A stretch of 64,000 nucleotides of DNA from Segetibacter sp. (GCF_025963695.1 NZ_JAOQAH010000111.1:1-64000); one strand, 5' to 3'. Counted from the stretch's first letter, positions 50,842 to 61,231 are shown. Notes: generated from the sequence alone by a model not told the origin. Program-made: numbers and translations.

Positions 50842-53472
50842 TTACCTGATCAGTACAACTGTTCCTTTTTTAATCACTGATTTTCCAAGGTAGTCCGTTC
50901 CCTCAGCAGTGAATACGTAAGTTCCTGGCGCCTGCTCTTTACCACCTAACGTTCCATCCCATCCGGGGCCAACAACAGCAGAACTGTAAACTAGCTGGCC
51001 CCAGCGGTTGTACACTTTAAAGGAGCCCGTGGCTTTCATTCCTACGGCAATAGGCTTTAGAAAATCATTTCTACCATCATGATTGGGAGTAAATGCAGTA
51101 GGCACAAAAATGTCGGGTCCTGTTTTAAATAACTTTACTTTTAACTCATCTTCTTCAATACATCCTTCCGGTACACCCACCCTTACTTTATAAGTTATAG
51201 AATCGTACGACGCACTTAAAAAAACAACAGGATTTGCTATAGATGGATTGTTCATCCCAATTGAAGGACTCCACGAATAAACAGTACCGCCACTTGCATT
51301 TAGCTGTAAAGGCTGGTTGGCAAGAATAATGGTATCATTACCTGCAAACGCATTTACTTTCGGTACTACTTTAATGGTAACAGTATCATACACAGGCCTG
51401 CCGCAACCCGCCGTATCTGTAACTGTAAGAAGGTACGTAGTAGTTTGGGTAGGCTTTGCTATTGGGGTTAGTGTAGTTGCATTAGTAAGTGAATTAGAGG
51501 GTGACCAATTAAAAGATGAGCCGGTAATGTTAGCCGCTAACGGTGCGTCTTTCCCAAAACAAATTGTAGCATCGGCTCCTGCATTTGCTGCCGGGTAAGG
51601 AACGACAGTTATTTTGACTGAATCTTTGGCCTGGCAATTTCCGAGATTGGCCGTTATAACATAAGTTGTAGTTGCAGCGGGTTTTGCTACTACGTTCCTA
51701 CTAGTGGCAATACCTGATATTCCTGATGTTGGTGACCACTGATATTGCAAAGCCTCGCTTACAGAATTCAACCTAACAGTGTCATTACTGCAGATACTGG
51801 TATCGTTACCTGCTTTGACGCTAAGAAAATTAAGCACATTCACCCTAACTGTATCCGTAGCAACGCATCCATTTTCTGTTAACGTAACTGTATACGTTGT
51901 AGGGTTTTTGGGGTAAACCAGGGGGTTAGCCGTATTTGCATTAAGAATATTATTTGCAGGTTTCCATGCAAAAGCGCCTGTTCCCTCAGCTTTTAATTGC
52001 AGGGTATCAATACTGCAGATCAATGTGTCTTTAAATGAAAGAGCCAGGTAAGGTTTGTTTAAAACAGTTACAGTTTTAGTAATACTTTCGGTGCAACCTT
52101 TGCTGCTGGTTACGATGAGTGAAACATTCCTCCTTCCTGTATCAGCATATTTGTAAGTTGGGTTTTTTAAAGCAGAGGAATCAGCCAAAGTTAATAAATT
52201 GCCAAAATTCCAGCTCCAGCTATTAATAACTCCATAGTTTGCCGTGCTTTTGTCTTTAAACTCAAATGGTGCCTCAAAGCAACTTCCTGTTATGTCAAAA
52301 TCAGGTTTAAAACCTGGATAAACGCCTAATGTTGTCATCCCTGTATCTACGCATCCAGCCTCAGCTCTCACTATAAGCCGTACCTTATATAAGCCGGTAT
52401 CTGGAAACGTAAAAACAGGCTGTGCCAGCGAAGAGGTATCAGTAGTGCTACCGGGTACTCCAAAATCCCACGAATAGCCCCGTATACCTGCAGACAAGCT
52501 ATTATTACTAAAAGTCACTTTAAAATCTTTGCAATATGCGCCGCTGAATGGAATAGGTTCTGCTGCTGTATAATCACAATTACCCACCTGTAAAATAAAA
52601 TCTTTACGGTGTTCATTAATTGCCACACCGTTTCTCCATTCAGTAACACAAACGTTTATTACATACCTTCCCGCTGATGGTGCAATGCCGGTTATTTTAC
52701 CTGTTTGTGAATTAATTTTTACCCCTGCTCCCAATGGATTTTGGCCGTTAAAAGTGGATCCATAAGGTAACGGGCTTAGTGAGAGACTTGATGGAACCCC
52801 GCCCGGTGAAGTGCCGGGGTTAGGATTGTTAGAACTACCGCCCGAGTAGGCATCGCAAAACGAATATGTGAGCAAGTCACTATCTGGATCGGATGCACCA
52901 AAGTCAAGAACAAAACTTTTATTCTGGCATACCAAAGCTGTGTCTTTTATTGCAAATTGAGGGCTACTGTTATTTCCTGAAGACAGTAAAGCGGTACCCG
53001 GTATTTTTGTTACAAACGTGCCTCCAATTCCGGCACCTACCACGTTCCCGATATCTTCAATCCGGCAGCAACGTATCCACGACAGTGTAAAGCCACCGGG
53101 TGTAGATGGCAGGTCGATGGTTCCGGTAAAAATGCCAATTTGAAAACACACTTCTGGTGCGTTTAGGAGGCAGGGAATTGCTTTAGTATTCAGCTCTATT
53201 ACCGGCGCCGGTGATTGAAGCGCCAGGTCGAGTTTTGTAAACAAGGAAAGTTCGTTTGATCGGTAAATTCCTATCACAACCCTTTCCGTCGCCAGTGTTT
53301 GCCCTACAGAGTGGCAATCTCTAAAAAGCCGCATCGTTACTTTATACTTGTTTGTATTTGCACCGTTGCCAGGGCCGAGGTATTCATAAAACAATTCACC
53401 ACCAGCAATGTGACTGGCAAAAGTTTGCAAAAATGAAAAGAGTGTAATTATAAGTATCGAAATTTTCTTCAT
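50842..53472 (-). CDS. PKD-repeat protein with a type IX secretion (gliding-type) C-terminal domain
   Basis: 876 residues: signal peptide (about 1-20, ending FASH), an N-terminal domain of the SHIAGGELFYEYLG type found in many large Bacteroidota surface proteins, then PKD and Ig-like repeats (about 330-780) and the C-terminal TIGR04131-type domain (about 790-876; FVPTAFTPNHDGRNDFL, VYNRWGQLVYSS, GTYVF). This domain directs secretion by the type IX system and cell-surface attachment, so the protein is probably an adhesin-like surface component. No catalytic domain seen. It is a monocistronic minus-strand gene. Confidence 0.92.
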   Translation of the reverse strand: MKKISILIITLFSFLQTFASHIAGGELFYEYLGPGNGANTNKYKVTMRLFRDCHSVGQTLATERVVIGIYRSNELSLFTKLDLALQSPAPVIELNTKAIPCLLNAPEVCFQIGIFTGTIDLPSTPGGFTLSWIRCCRIEDIGNVVGAGIGGTFVTKIPGTALLSSGNNSSPQFAIKDTALVCQNKSFVLDFGASDPDSDLLTYSFCDAYSGGSSNNPNPGTSPGGVPSSLSLSPLPYGSTFNGQNPLGAGVKINSQTGKITGIAPSAGRYVINVCVTEWRNGVAINEHRKDFILQVGNCDYTAAEPIPFSGAYCKDFKVTFSNNSLSAGIRGYSWDFGVPGSTTDTSSLAQPVFTFPDTGLYKVRLIVRAEAGCVDTGMTTLGVYPGFKPDFDITGSCFEAPFEFKDKSTANYGVINSWSWNFGNLLTLADSSALKNPTYKYADTGRRNVSLIVTSSKGCTESITKTVTVLNKPYLALSFKDTLICSIDTLQLKAEGTGAFAWKPANNILNANTANPLVYPKNPTTYTVTLTENGCVATDTVRVNVLNFLSVKAGNDTSICSNDTVRLNSVSEALQYQWSPTSGISGIATSRNVVAKPAATTTYVITANLGNCQAKDSVKITVVPYPAANAGADATICFGKDAPLAANITGSSFNWSPSNSLTNATTLTPIAKPTQTTTYLLTVTDTAGCGRPVYDTVTIKVVPKVNAFAGNDTIILANQPLQLNASGGTVYSWSPSIGMNNPSIANPVVFLSASYDSITYKVRVGVPEGCIEEDELKVKLFKTGPDIFVPTAFTPNHDGRNDFLKPIAVGMKATGSFKVYNRWGQLVYSSAVVGPGWDGTLGGKEQAPGTYVFTAEGTDYLGKSVIKKGTVVLIR

Positions 53473-53716
53473 GTCAGCTTTATCCTAATCAAAACAGAAC
53501 AGCAGGTCGATAAAAAATGCTGCATGGTTAGGCAAGTGAAAGTACGAAAGGTTCAGCTATTTAATCTATGTGGCGTAGTCATAATAGTGTGTTAATAGAT
53601 AGAGCAAAAAAGGCGGAAGGAGTTTGGTGAGGTCGTTAGTTATTGAAGTGCCGGCAACCTTTTTAAATGGCAATTCTACTTTTTTAAATAAAAAATGTCA
53701 CTAATCTTTTGTCAGA

Positions 53717-54517
53717 CTAAAAAGGATGTTCAATAAATTCAATTAAGTACTTGTTTAATTCTGAAGGTTTCTCCCACATACTCATATGACCTACGTTCTG
53801 CATAATATGCACATATGAAATTTTAGGAAGATGCACTTGTTTTAATAAATCTTCTAAAGGAGCTGCAACATCTTCCGACCCTATTATGAATAATACAGGA
53901 ACATTCGCTTTTTCAAGAATGCTTGTTCGGTCTGGCCGGCTGATCATGGCCGCATAATATTGAACGAGTGCTTCCTTTGAAAACTTTCTTCCTTGCTCTA
54001 TTAAATTTGAAACTCTTTGAGGTTGTTCTCTTTTATATACTTCAGAAAAAAGGTTTGGAGTGCTGTTTTTTAGAAAAGGGTATACTCCATATTCTTCCAT
54101 CAGCTTAATCGCTTTTCTTCTCGTATTCTTTTTTTCTTCGTTATCTGCAAAGGCTGTTGAATGAACGAAGCCAAATGCAGTTAATTTTTCCGGAAATAAT
54201 TCTGCAAAAGCAAGCGTAATGTAACCGCCCATACTATGCCCGAGTAAAATGCATTGGTTAATATTCTCCTGTTCTAATAATGTTTTTACAACCCTGGCGT
54301 AGTCTTCTATACCAACATTTTCTTTTGCCAGTAATTGCGATCTGCCGCTACCTGGGATGTCGGGAACAATGAGTAAACAGTGATGTTGAAGAAATGAAAC
54401 CTGCTGATCCCATATAGAGCTATCTTCTGCAAAACCGTGTAACAACACAACGGGTTTTCCATTTCCATATACCTGGTAAAAAATCTCTGATCCTTTATAT
54501 TGAAATTGCTTTTCCAT
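53717..54517 (-). CDS. Alpha/beta-hydrolase
   Basis: 266 residues, no signal peptide. Oxyanion region LLHGFAEDSS (about 25-34), nucleophile elbow GHSMGGY (Ser about 95), Asp in IIGSEDVAAP (about 212) and His in NVGHMSMWE (about 242) complete the triad. Close in layout to the MhpC/BioH-like hydrolase group acting on small esters or C-C bonds; the substrate cannot be told. It stands alone between a T9SS protein gene and an upstream 385-base gap that holds a Rep-A copy. Confidence 0.9.
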   Translation of the reverse strand: MEKQFQYKGSEIFYQVYGNGKPVVLLHGFAEDSSIWDQQVSFLQHHCLLIVPDIPGSGRSQLLAKENVGIEDYARVVKTLLEQENINQCILLGHSMGGYITLAFAELFPEKLTAFGFVHSTAFADNEEKKNTRRKAIKLMEEYGVYPFLKNSTPNLFSEVYKREQPQRVSNLIEQGRKFSKEALVQYYAAMISRPDRTSILEKANVPVLFIIGSEDVAAPLEDLLKQVHLPKISYVHIMQNVGHMSMWEKPSELNKYLIEFIEHPF

Positions 54518-54902
54518 GTTTTGTAATTGAGTTTTTCCTGAGTCAGGTAAAGGGCTAAAAATTATACCTTTTATATGTATCTGAATTTTTTTGTCTTTTT
54601 CAAGAGCGCAAATTTTCGCCAGGCGTGATTATAAAAGTATAAGTTTAAGCGTTTATTATTAGGTTTTGTGGAGATGTAAAATTGAAACTGCTGTTGATAA
54701 TGGCGGTGCAGATAAAGTGCTTGCGACGCAACAATGTTGCCACATAATACTAATGCTGGTATCTATATTAATCGTTGTCAGAAACGCTTTCATATACAAT
54801 GATAAAATTTCCTTTTGTTGTCCGATTTTAAAAATTCACATTACTTTCATTCTTTGTAATATCTTGAAGTCTTTAACTATTTGCAGCCATAATTAAAACT
54901 AA
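54518..54902. other. Intergenic region upstream of the dehydratase gene
   Basis: 385 AT-rich bases between two divergent genes. Apart from Rep-A copy 15 nothing is recognised; a 76-codon frame spans the repeat and is not believable as a gene. Confidence 0.6.
54714..54736 (+). repeat. Rep-A copy 15
   Basis: AAAGTGCT then TGCGACGCAACAATG; the core and 3' flank are perfect, the 5' flank has drifted. It lies 166 bases before the dehydratase gene. Confidence 0.85.
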
Positions 54903-56618
54903 ATGAAAGAAGTAAATCTTAGAAGCAGACAGTGGTTTGGCCGTAAAGGCAAGGATGGTTTTGTGTACCGCGCCTGGATGAAAAACCAGGGTATTCCTGA
55001 TTATGAATTTGATGGTAAACCGGTTATAGGGATCTGTAATACCTGGTCTGAACTAACGCCGTGCAACGCACATTTTCGTGAATTGGCAGAGTCTGTAAAA
55101 CGAGGTATTTACCAGGCTGGTGGTTTTCCTGTAGAATTTCCTGTGATGTCTTTGGGCGAAACTTTGATGAAGCCAACCGCAATGCTTTATAGAAACCTCG
55201 CCAGCATGGATGTAGAAGAATCGATAAGGGCAAACCCTTTGGATGGAGTGGTGTTACTCTGCGGTTGCGATAAAACTACCCCTTCGTTGGTGATGGGTGC
55301 ATGCAGTGTAGACATTCCAACGATTGTCGTTTCCGGAGGTGCAATGCTTACGGGCAGGCACAAAGGAACATCAATAGGTACAAGCGATTTGTGGCGCTAC
55401 CAGGCTGCCATAAAAGAAGAGAAAATGAGCCAGGAAGAATTTGTAACGCTGGAAGGAAGTATGTGTCGCAGCCGGGGGCACTGCGCGGTGATGGGCACAG
55501 CTTCTACAATGGCTTGTATGGTTGAAGCGCTTGGACTTTCGCTACCAAATAACGCTGCAATTCCCGCTGCTGATGCGCGACGGAAAGTACTGGCGCAATT
55601 ATCGGGATTACGCATAGTAGAAATGGTAAAGCAAGACTTGAAACCGTCGGATATTTTGACCCGCAAGGCTTTTGAAAATGCAATTATTACCAATGCAGCC
55701 ATTGGCGGATCTACCAATTTTGTGCTGCACTTGTTAGCCATCGCCGGTAGGGTTGGTGTTGATTTGACCTTGCAGGATATAGACACATTTTCTACCAAAA
55801 TTCCACTTCTTGCCAATCTTCAACCTTCTGGTAATTTCTTTATGGAAGACTTTTACTACGCGGGTGGTTTGCAGGCGGTTTTAAAAGAACTCGCAGAACA
55901 TTTAAATACCGACTGTATAACGGTAAACTCAAAAACAATTAAGGAGAATTTTGAACGGAGTGAGTTTGTAAACAGGGAGATTATTGCTTCTGTTGATGAG
56001 CCGTTTAATGCCATTTCAGGGATTGTTGTTTTAAATGGAAATCTGTGCGAAAATGGTGCTGTGATAAAACCTTCTGCCGCCTCATCACACCTTTTGCAGC
56101 ATACAGGTAAAGCAGTTGTTTTTGAAGACATTGAAGATTATAAAGAAAGAATTGATAATGACGACTTAGAGGTTGATGAGGAATCGGTATTGGTGCTAAA
56201 AAATGTGGGTCCAAAGGGTTACCCGGGAATGCCAGAGGTAGGCAATATGGCTTTGCCGAAAAAGCTATTGTTGAAGGGTGTGACTGATATGGTTCGTATT
56301 TCTGATGGCAGAATGAGTGGGACCGGCTTTGGAACTGTAGTGTTGCATGTTTCTCCTGAAGCAGCCGTAGGGGGTAATTTTAGTGTTATAAGAAGCGGCG
56401 ACCTCATTACCTTGGATCTTCCCAACAGGTCTTTGCATTTGCATGTATCGGACGAAGAGCTGTCAGAAAGAAAACAACAATGGAAAGCACCTGCATTGGC
56501 GAGCGAAAGGGGGTATGTTAGTTTGTATACTTCCACTGTACAGCAGGCACACCTGGGTGCTGATTTTGAATTTTTAAGAGGTAAATCGGGAAGTGAAATT
56601 ACAAGGGATTCGCATTGA
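54903..56618 (+). CDS. IlvD/Edd-family sugar-acid dehydratase
   Basis: 571 residues. The iron-sulfur cysteines are visible: CNTWSELTPCN (about 56-66), CGCDKTTPS (about 122-130) and CRSRGHCAVMG (about 191-201); C-terminal PKGYPGMPEVGNMALP and DGRMSGTGFGTVVLHVSPE are family motifs. The subtype looks like [2Fe-2S] L-arabinonate/D-xylonate dehydratases rather than IlvD, because of the FGRKGKDGFVYRAWMKNQG start. It turns an aldonate into a 2-keto-3-deoxy acid. Next to it is an SDR dehydrogenase and a SusC/D pair, which supports a role in sugar-acid catabolism. Confidence 0.9.
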   Translation: MKEVNLRSRQWFGRKGKDGFVYRAWMKNQGIPDYEFDGKPVIGICNTWSELTPCNAHFRELAESVKRGIYQAGGFPVEFPVMSLGETLMKPTAMLYRNLASMDVEESIRANPLDGVVLLCGCDKTTPSLVMGACSVDIPTIVVSGGAMLTGRHKGTSIGTSDLWRYQAAIKEEKMSQEEFVTLEGSMCRSRGHCAVMGTASTMACMVEALGLSLPNNAAIPAADARRKVLAQLSGLRIVEMVKQDLKPSDILTRKAFENAIITNAAIGGSTNFVLHLLAIAGRVGVDLTLQDIDTFSTKIPLLANLQPSGNFFMEDFYYAGGLQAVLKELAEHLNTDCITVNSKTIKENFERSEFVNREIIASVDEPFNAISGIVVLNGNLCENGAVIKPSAASSHLLQHTGKAVVFEDIEDYKERIDNDDLEVDEESVLVLKNVGPKGYPGMPEVGNMALPKKLLLKGVTDMVRISDGRMSGTGFGTVVLHVSPEAAVGGNFSVIRSGDLITLDLPNRSLHLHVSDEELSERKQQWKAPALASERGYVSLYTSTVQQAHLGADFEFLRGKSGSEITRDSH

Positions 56619-56730
56619 TATTGTTGAGTGGTGGGTTGTATGTAGTGAATGAAAAAAGCTTTTTTGAGGCGCTACTTACCACTGACAACTCACCAATCGC
56701 AACTTACCACGATAACTATAATCAGAAACA

Positions 56731-57486
56731 ATGTTTAACGAACAGGTTGCCATAATAACCGGTGCCGGACAGGGCATAGGTTTTGAAATCGCAAGACAAC
56801 TGGCTTCACAAGGCGTGAAGGTGGCCTTAAATGACTTAGATGAACGGCTTGCAAATGAAGCTGCCGCAGCAATAAATCAATCAGGAGGACGATGTCTTTC
56901 AATACCTGGAGATGCCGCGGATGTGGCTTTCATAAAAGAGATGGTACAAAGAACTGCCAGTGAATTGGGGCAGGTTACCATTGCTATTGCCAATGCCGGC
57001 ATTACGCTCTTCAACGAGTTTTTGGAGTACGAGCCCAAGTCTTTATATAAAGTGATGCAACTGAACCTTGGAGGAAGTTTTTTTCTTGCACAGGAAGTTG
57101 CCAAACAAATAAAAAGGCAACAATCGGGAGGTAGTATTTTATTTATGTCTTCTGTAACTGGTCATCAGGCACATAAAAACCTGGTTGCATATGGAATGAC
57201 AAAAGCAGGGCTGGAGATGCTTGCCAAAGGCCTTGTGATAGAATTGTCGGAGTACGGAATTTCTGTAAACGCCATAGCTCCTGGGGCCACAGCTACCGAA
57301 CGAACCCTGGGAGATGCCTCTTACACCGAAACCTGGTCCAGAATAACACCGATGGGACGACCAGCTACAGTAGAGGATATTGCCCGCGCAGCTGTTTTTT
57401 TAGTTTCGCCTTTCTCAAGACATATAACCGGGCAGACCTTAATCGTGGATGGAGGCTGGACCTCTGTTAGCCCTTCACCTTATTAG
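56731..57486 (+). CDS. Short-chain dehydrogenase/reductase (SDR)
   Basis: 251 residues, classical SDR. NAD(P) loop TGAGQGIGFEIA (about 10-21), Asp/Asn in ANAGITL (about 88-94), catalytic Ser in FMSSVTG (about 139), Tyr/Lys pair YGMTKAG (Tyr about 153, Lys about 157) and the C-terminal GQTLIVDGGW. An Asp-Leu pair after beta-2 (ALNDLDE) suggests NAD(H) preference. It follows the dehydratase gene by 112 bases (the gap contains a GGTGGGTTGT / ACAACTCACC inverted repeat) and probably oxidises or reduces a sugar or sugar-acid intermediate in the same pathway. Confidence 0.93.
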   Translation: MFNEQVAIITGAGQGIGFEIARQLASQGVKVALNDLDERLANEAAAAINQSGGRCLSIPGDAADVAFIKEMVQRTASELGQVTIAIANAGITLFNEFLEYEPKSLYKVMQLNLGGSFFLAQEVAKQIKRQQSGGSILFMSSVTGHQAHKNLVAYGMTKAGLEMLAKGLVIELSEYGISVNAIAPGATATERTLGDASYTETWSRITPMGRPATVEDIARAAVFLVSPFSRHITGQTLIVDGGWTSVSPSPY

Positions 57487-57999
57487 ACGGCTACTTTTTT
57501 AAATCGAGTTAAGCTGGCTGCAGAAAAAAAGTTTTAGTTCTGGTACATAAAACAATCCCGGATCGTTGCAGCATTCTTATTTAAACCATTGTCTTTCCCT
57601 AAAGAGTAAAAAAGCAAATTGTTCATTAAAATGAAATGATTGAAGTAAGTTTTAAGAATCGATTTTTTTCTTTGTTATGGTAAATAATGTAAGGGGAAAT
57701 AGAATTTTAAAAAAAGGTATTTTTCTATTATTTGCGTTTTTTCGTGTTAATATTTATTCTAACATTGCACCTTCTAATGATTTTTAATCTCCTTTTTGCC
57801 ATACCAATAAATATGACTTCGGGCATTCATCCAACAATCGCCTCGACAACTTCAGGTTATTCTTCTCATAATATTTATTTTAAAAGTGATACCCGAAGAG
57901 AGCTTATTGAATGCTTGTTCTATAATAATTATCAAGTGTGGTAAAATAAAAAAATTAGTAAAAAATAATTACTGCTTGTTTAACATTTTAATCTTTCGT
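57487..57999. other. Leader region of the susC gene
   Basis: 513 AT-rich bases. No convincing -7/-33 pair, terminator or Rep-A consensus was found; a weak match to Rep-A at about 57561-57580 was rejected. Short frames here begin at GTG or lack context and are not called. Confidence 0.5.
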
Positions 58000-60900
58000 A
58001 TGAAAACAAACATGAGGCCCTTGTCCTGTCGCAAAGAAAAAGGCGCTACACTTAGGACAACCAAAATTTCAATGTTTTTAAAATTGACGTTGCTGCTGCT
58101 GTTAAGCGGCACTTTACACCTTACCACTCATGCTTCCCCTCCCAGGGATGTACGTGGAAGAGTTATAAATACTGAAGGTACTCCCTTACAAGGCGTATCG
58201 GTAGTAATTGCCGGTACAAAAAAGGGAAGCACTACCAATACAGACGGCCGCTTTGTAATAGCGGTACCAGACGACAGGACGTCACTTGTGTTTTCAAGTG
58301 TAGGATTTGAAACACAAACCATTCCTGTTGCCGATCAAATCGAAATCAACGTCACTTTAACTGCGTCTTCTGCTGGCCTGGACCAGGTAGTAGTAGTGGG
58401 TTACGGTACGCGGAGGAAATCTGACCTGACAGGAGCTGTTGGCTCTGTAAGGGCTTCGCAATTGGCGGAGCGTCCAGCAGCATCCCTTAACCAGGCACTT
58501 GCAGGAAGAATAGCAGGTGTGCAGGTAAATACAAACTCCGGCCGTCCGGGTGGTAGAACCAATATAAGGGTTCGTGGTTTTAGTTCCATTAACTCTTCCA
58601 ACAATCCTCTTTATGTTGTCGATGGTGTAATGCTTCCGCAATCCAATCAAACTCAGGCCAGCCAGGCAATAGATTTTATTAATCCAAATGATGTTGTTTC
58701 TGTTGAGGTATTAAAAGATGCATCATCTACAGCAATTTATGGCGCAAGAGGTGCAAATGGTGTAATCCTTATCACTACTAAACGTGGACGGGCGGGTGAA
58801 GGTAGAATTACTTACGATGCTGAATATTTTGTACCAACGGTAGGTCCCAATTTTCCTAAGGTACTTAACGCGAAAGAATTTTTAGCGGTGGAGGATATGG
58901 CTTATAAAAACATGGAGAAGTATGACCCTGCAGGTTGGGCAGCGGGCAGATATGTTGCGAGGAATCCGGCGTTAGCGCGTACCAATCCTCTACTATTTGA
59001 TAGCAAGGGGCAACCCCTGTACGAGACAAACTGGTTGAAAGAAGCAACTCAGAATAAGTTAGGTATGAACCAGCAGATAGGGTTTTCTGGCGGTGATGAG
59101 AAAACCACCTATTCAATCTCTCTGGGCTATCGTAACGACCAGGGCCTTTTGTTAACTTCTTACCTAAAGCGTTATTCTGGTCGTTTCTCGTTTGACAGCC
59201 AAATTAAAAAGTGGATGAAAGTAGGCGGTACCCTTAGCTACAACAACCAGGAGGAGAATATCGTGGATCAGAGTGATGCTGTTCCAAGGCAAATTGTAGA
59301 AGATTTTCCTTTCTTGCCAGTACGTTATCCAAACGGAACTTTCGCTAATAATAGGGATTATCCAAACGCAGAAGGTTCTTTTAGTTCAGTGCATAGATTA
59401 CTGGGAACAAGGTATATACTAAATACGCAAACCAGTTTAGGTAGCGTATACACAAATATTAATCTTGCACCAGGACTTGAAATGAGGACTTTACTGGGTT
59501 ACAATGTGTTAACTCAGGGCAATAATGAATCTGTAACACGTACATTAAATATCGGCGGTGCAGGTAATGCAGCGGCAAGAAACCGGAGAGAAAATTTCTG
59601 GTCTTTGGAGAACTACTTGACCTACAACAAACGCTTTAAAGACATTCATTCTTTTACAGGCTTATTAGGAATCTCATGGCAGGAAACAACTGCCTTTAGT
59701 ATGAGTAGTACCGTGAGTGGATTTGCTACTGACTATTTCCTTTACAACAACCTTGGGGCAGGAGCCACAAATCCACAAGTATCATCAGGTCGTTCAAGGT
59801 TCGCTTTTAACTCATACTTCGGCCGCATCAACTACGGGCTTAAAGACAAGTATCTAGCAACCATTACCGCCCGTATGGACGGATCATCTAAGTTTGGTGC
59901 TAATAACAAATATGCTTTGTTCCCATCTGCAGCATTAGCCTGGAGGGTGTCGGAGGAGGATTTCTTAAAGAATAGTTCAGTTATCTCAAATTTAAAGGTA
60001 CGAACTAGTTATGGCCTGACTGGTAACTCTGAAATTCCCGCTTATTCTTCGCTCTCGCTTGTAAGTTCGACTTATGCAGCACTCTTCAACGAGGCAAGAT
60101 TTGGTGGTACAGGTCTCAGTAGCTTGGCTAACCCTGATCTGAAATGGGAAAAGACGGCCCAGTACGATGCTGGAATTGAGGTAGGATTGTTCAACAACCG
60201 GATTTCACTGGAGGGTGATTTCTATTACCGTAAAACCACTGATATGCTTTTGGATGCTCCTGTTCCAAGAACTAGTGGATATGCTACAATTAGAAAGAAC
60301 ATAGGTTCAATGCAGAACAAGGGGATAGAACTTGCAATCAATACAGTAAACGTACAGGGGAAAGATTTTTCATGGAATACAACTTTTAACATTTCCATGA
60401 ACCGCAACAAAATACTTTCTCTGGCTACACCAGCTGATATTTTTAATGTTGGTGGACCAAACTTCACCAACCCGACGAATATCATCCGGATAGGAGAACC
60501 AGCAGGTTCTTTCTGGGGTTTAACACGTTTGGGAATTTGGAGCGAAGCAGAAGTACAAGAGGCAGCTAAATTTGTTAGCTATAGAAATAACCTGACGATA
60601 CGGCCAGGTGATATTAAGTATTTGGATGTAAATGGCGATAAGGTAATTAATGATGCTGACAGAACGATCATCGGTAATGGGAGTCCGAAAGCCTGGGGAT
60701 CTTTATTGAATACATTTAAGTATAAAAACCTTGATTTCACTGTTGAGCTTCAATATTCATACGGAAATGATGTTCTGGATATGACTTTGCATTCAAGTGA
60801 GGACAGAGTATCCCTTGCTAACAGTTATGCAACGGTGCTGAATGCCTGGACACCACAGAACCAAAACACAATGATTGCAGAACTCCGCGATACAAGAGCC

Positions 60901-61206
60901 GGTTACGTAACCAATGTTGACACTCGTTGGATTAAGGATGGATCTTTTATCCGTGGAAGAAACGTTCTATTAGGATATAACCTGCCACTTTCTGCCGTAA
61001 GAAAAATGAAGCTTGAAAGGTTTAGGATATACGCTTCAGCTCAAAATTTATTCTTAATACGTCATAAAGAGCTGAACGGTGATCCTGAAGCTACTCCTAC
61101 CGGAGGATATGCAGGAGATGGTAGCAACGTGTTTTCACAAGGTATGTTTTGGCACAGCTATCCTAAATCGACAATATTTATGGTTGGACTTAACGTTAGC
61201 CTATAA
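58000..61206 (+). CDS. SusC/RagA-family TonB-dependent outer-membrane transporter
   Basis: 1068 residues from the ATG at 58000; the longer open frame starts at GTG and is unlikely. Signal peptide (about 22-48), carboxypeptidase-D-like regulatory domain (about 50-125; RDVRGRVINTEGTPLQGVSV), a TonB-box-like region and the SusC signature LDQVVVVGYGT near 127-137, plug domain (about 135-245) and 22-stranded barrel ending in VGLNVSL. It works with the following SusD to import an oligosaccharide or sugar acid. No FecR/sigma pair precedes it. The neighbouring dehydratase and SDR suggest a sugar-acid substrate; the glycan is not identified. Confidence 0.95.
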   Translation: MKTNMRPLSCRKEKGATLRTTKISMFLKLTLLLLLSGTLHLTTHASPPRDVRGRVINTEGTPLQGVSVVIAGTKKGSTTNTDGRFVIAVPDDRTSLVFSSVGFETQTIPVADQIEINVTLTASSAGLDQVVVVGYGTRRKSDLTGAVGSVRASQLAERPAASLNQALAGRIAGVQVNTNSGRPGGRTNIRVRGFSSINSSNNPLYVVDGVMLPQSNQTQASQAIDFINPNDVVSVEVLKDASSTAIYGARGANGVILITTKRGRAGEGRITYDAEYFVPTVGPNFPKVLNAKEFLAVEDMAYKNMEKYDPAGWAAGRYVARNPALARTNPLLFDSKGQPLYETNWLKEATQNKLGMNQQIGFSGGDEKTTYSISLGYRNDQGLLLTSYLKRYSGRFSFDSQIKKWMKVGGTLSYNNQEENIVDQSDAVPRQIVEDFPFLPVRYPNGTFANNRDYPNAEGSFSSVHRLLGTRYILNTQTSLGSVYTNINLAPGLEMRTLLGYNVLTQGNNESVTRTLNIGGAGNAAARNRRENFWSLENYLTYNKRFKDIHSFTGLLGISWQETTAFSMSSTVSGFATDYFLYNNLGAGATNPQVSSGRSRFAFNSYFGRINYGLKDKYLATITARMDGSSKFGANNKYALFPSAALAWRVSEEDFLKNSSVISNLKVRTSYGLTGNSEIPAYSSLSLVSSTYAALFNEARFGGTGLSSLANPDLKWEKTAQYDAGIEVGLFNNRISLEGDFYYRKTTDMLLDAPVPRTSGYATIRKNIGSMQNKGIELAINTVNVQGKDFSWNTTFNISMNRNKILSLATPADIFNVGGPNFTNPTNIIRIGEPAGSFWGLTRLGIWSEAEVQEAAKFVSYRNNLTIRPGDIKYLDVNGDKVINDADRTIIGNGSPKAWGSLLNTFKYKNLDFTVELQYSYGNDVLDMTLHSSEDRVSLANSYATVLNAWTPQNQNTMIAELRDTRAGYVTNVDTRWIKDGSFIRGRNVLLGYNLPLSAVRKMKLERFRIYASAQNLFLIRHKELNGDPEATPTGGYAGDGSNVFSQGMFWHSYPKSTIFMVGLNVSL

Positions 61207-61231
61207 TTAACTTATTTTAAAGAAATTAATA

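Noticed and set aside
5565..54736. Rep-A copies as a CRISPR array or phage attachment sites
   Set aside because: Spacing is irregular (100 bases to several kb), orientation varies, and there are no regular spacers, leader or cas genes.
54666..54896. 76-codon + frame upstream of the dehydratase
   Set aside because: The codons run through a Rep-A element and the Cys/Ile-rich peptide has no family likeness.
57561..57585. Further Rep-A copy in the susC leader (GATCGTTGCAGCATTCTTAT)
   Set aside because: It lacks the GTC centre of the core and has too few matches to be distinguished from chance.
57732..57944. 70-codon frame in the susC leader
   Set aside because: It has a hydrophobic start but no domain, and the frame overlaps the region just before the susC start; better explained as AT-rich leader.
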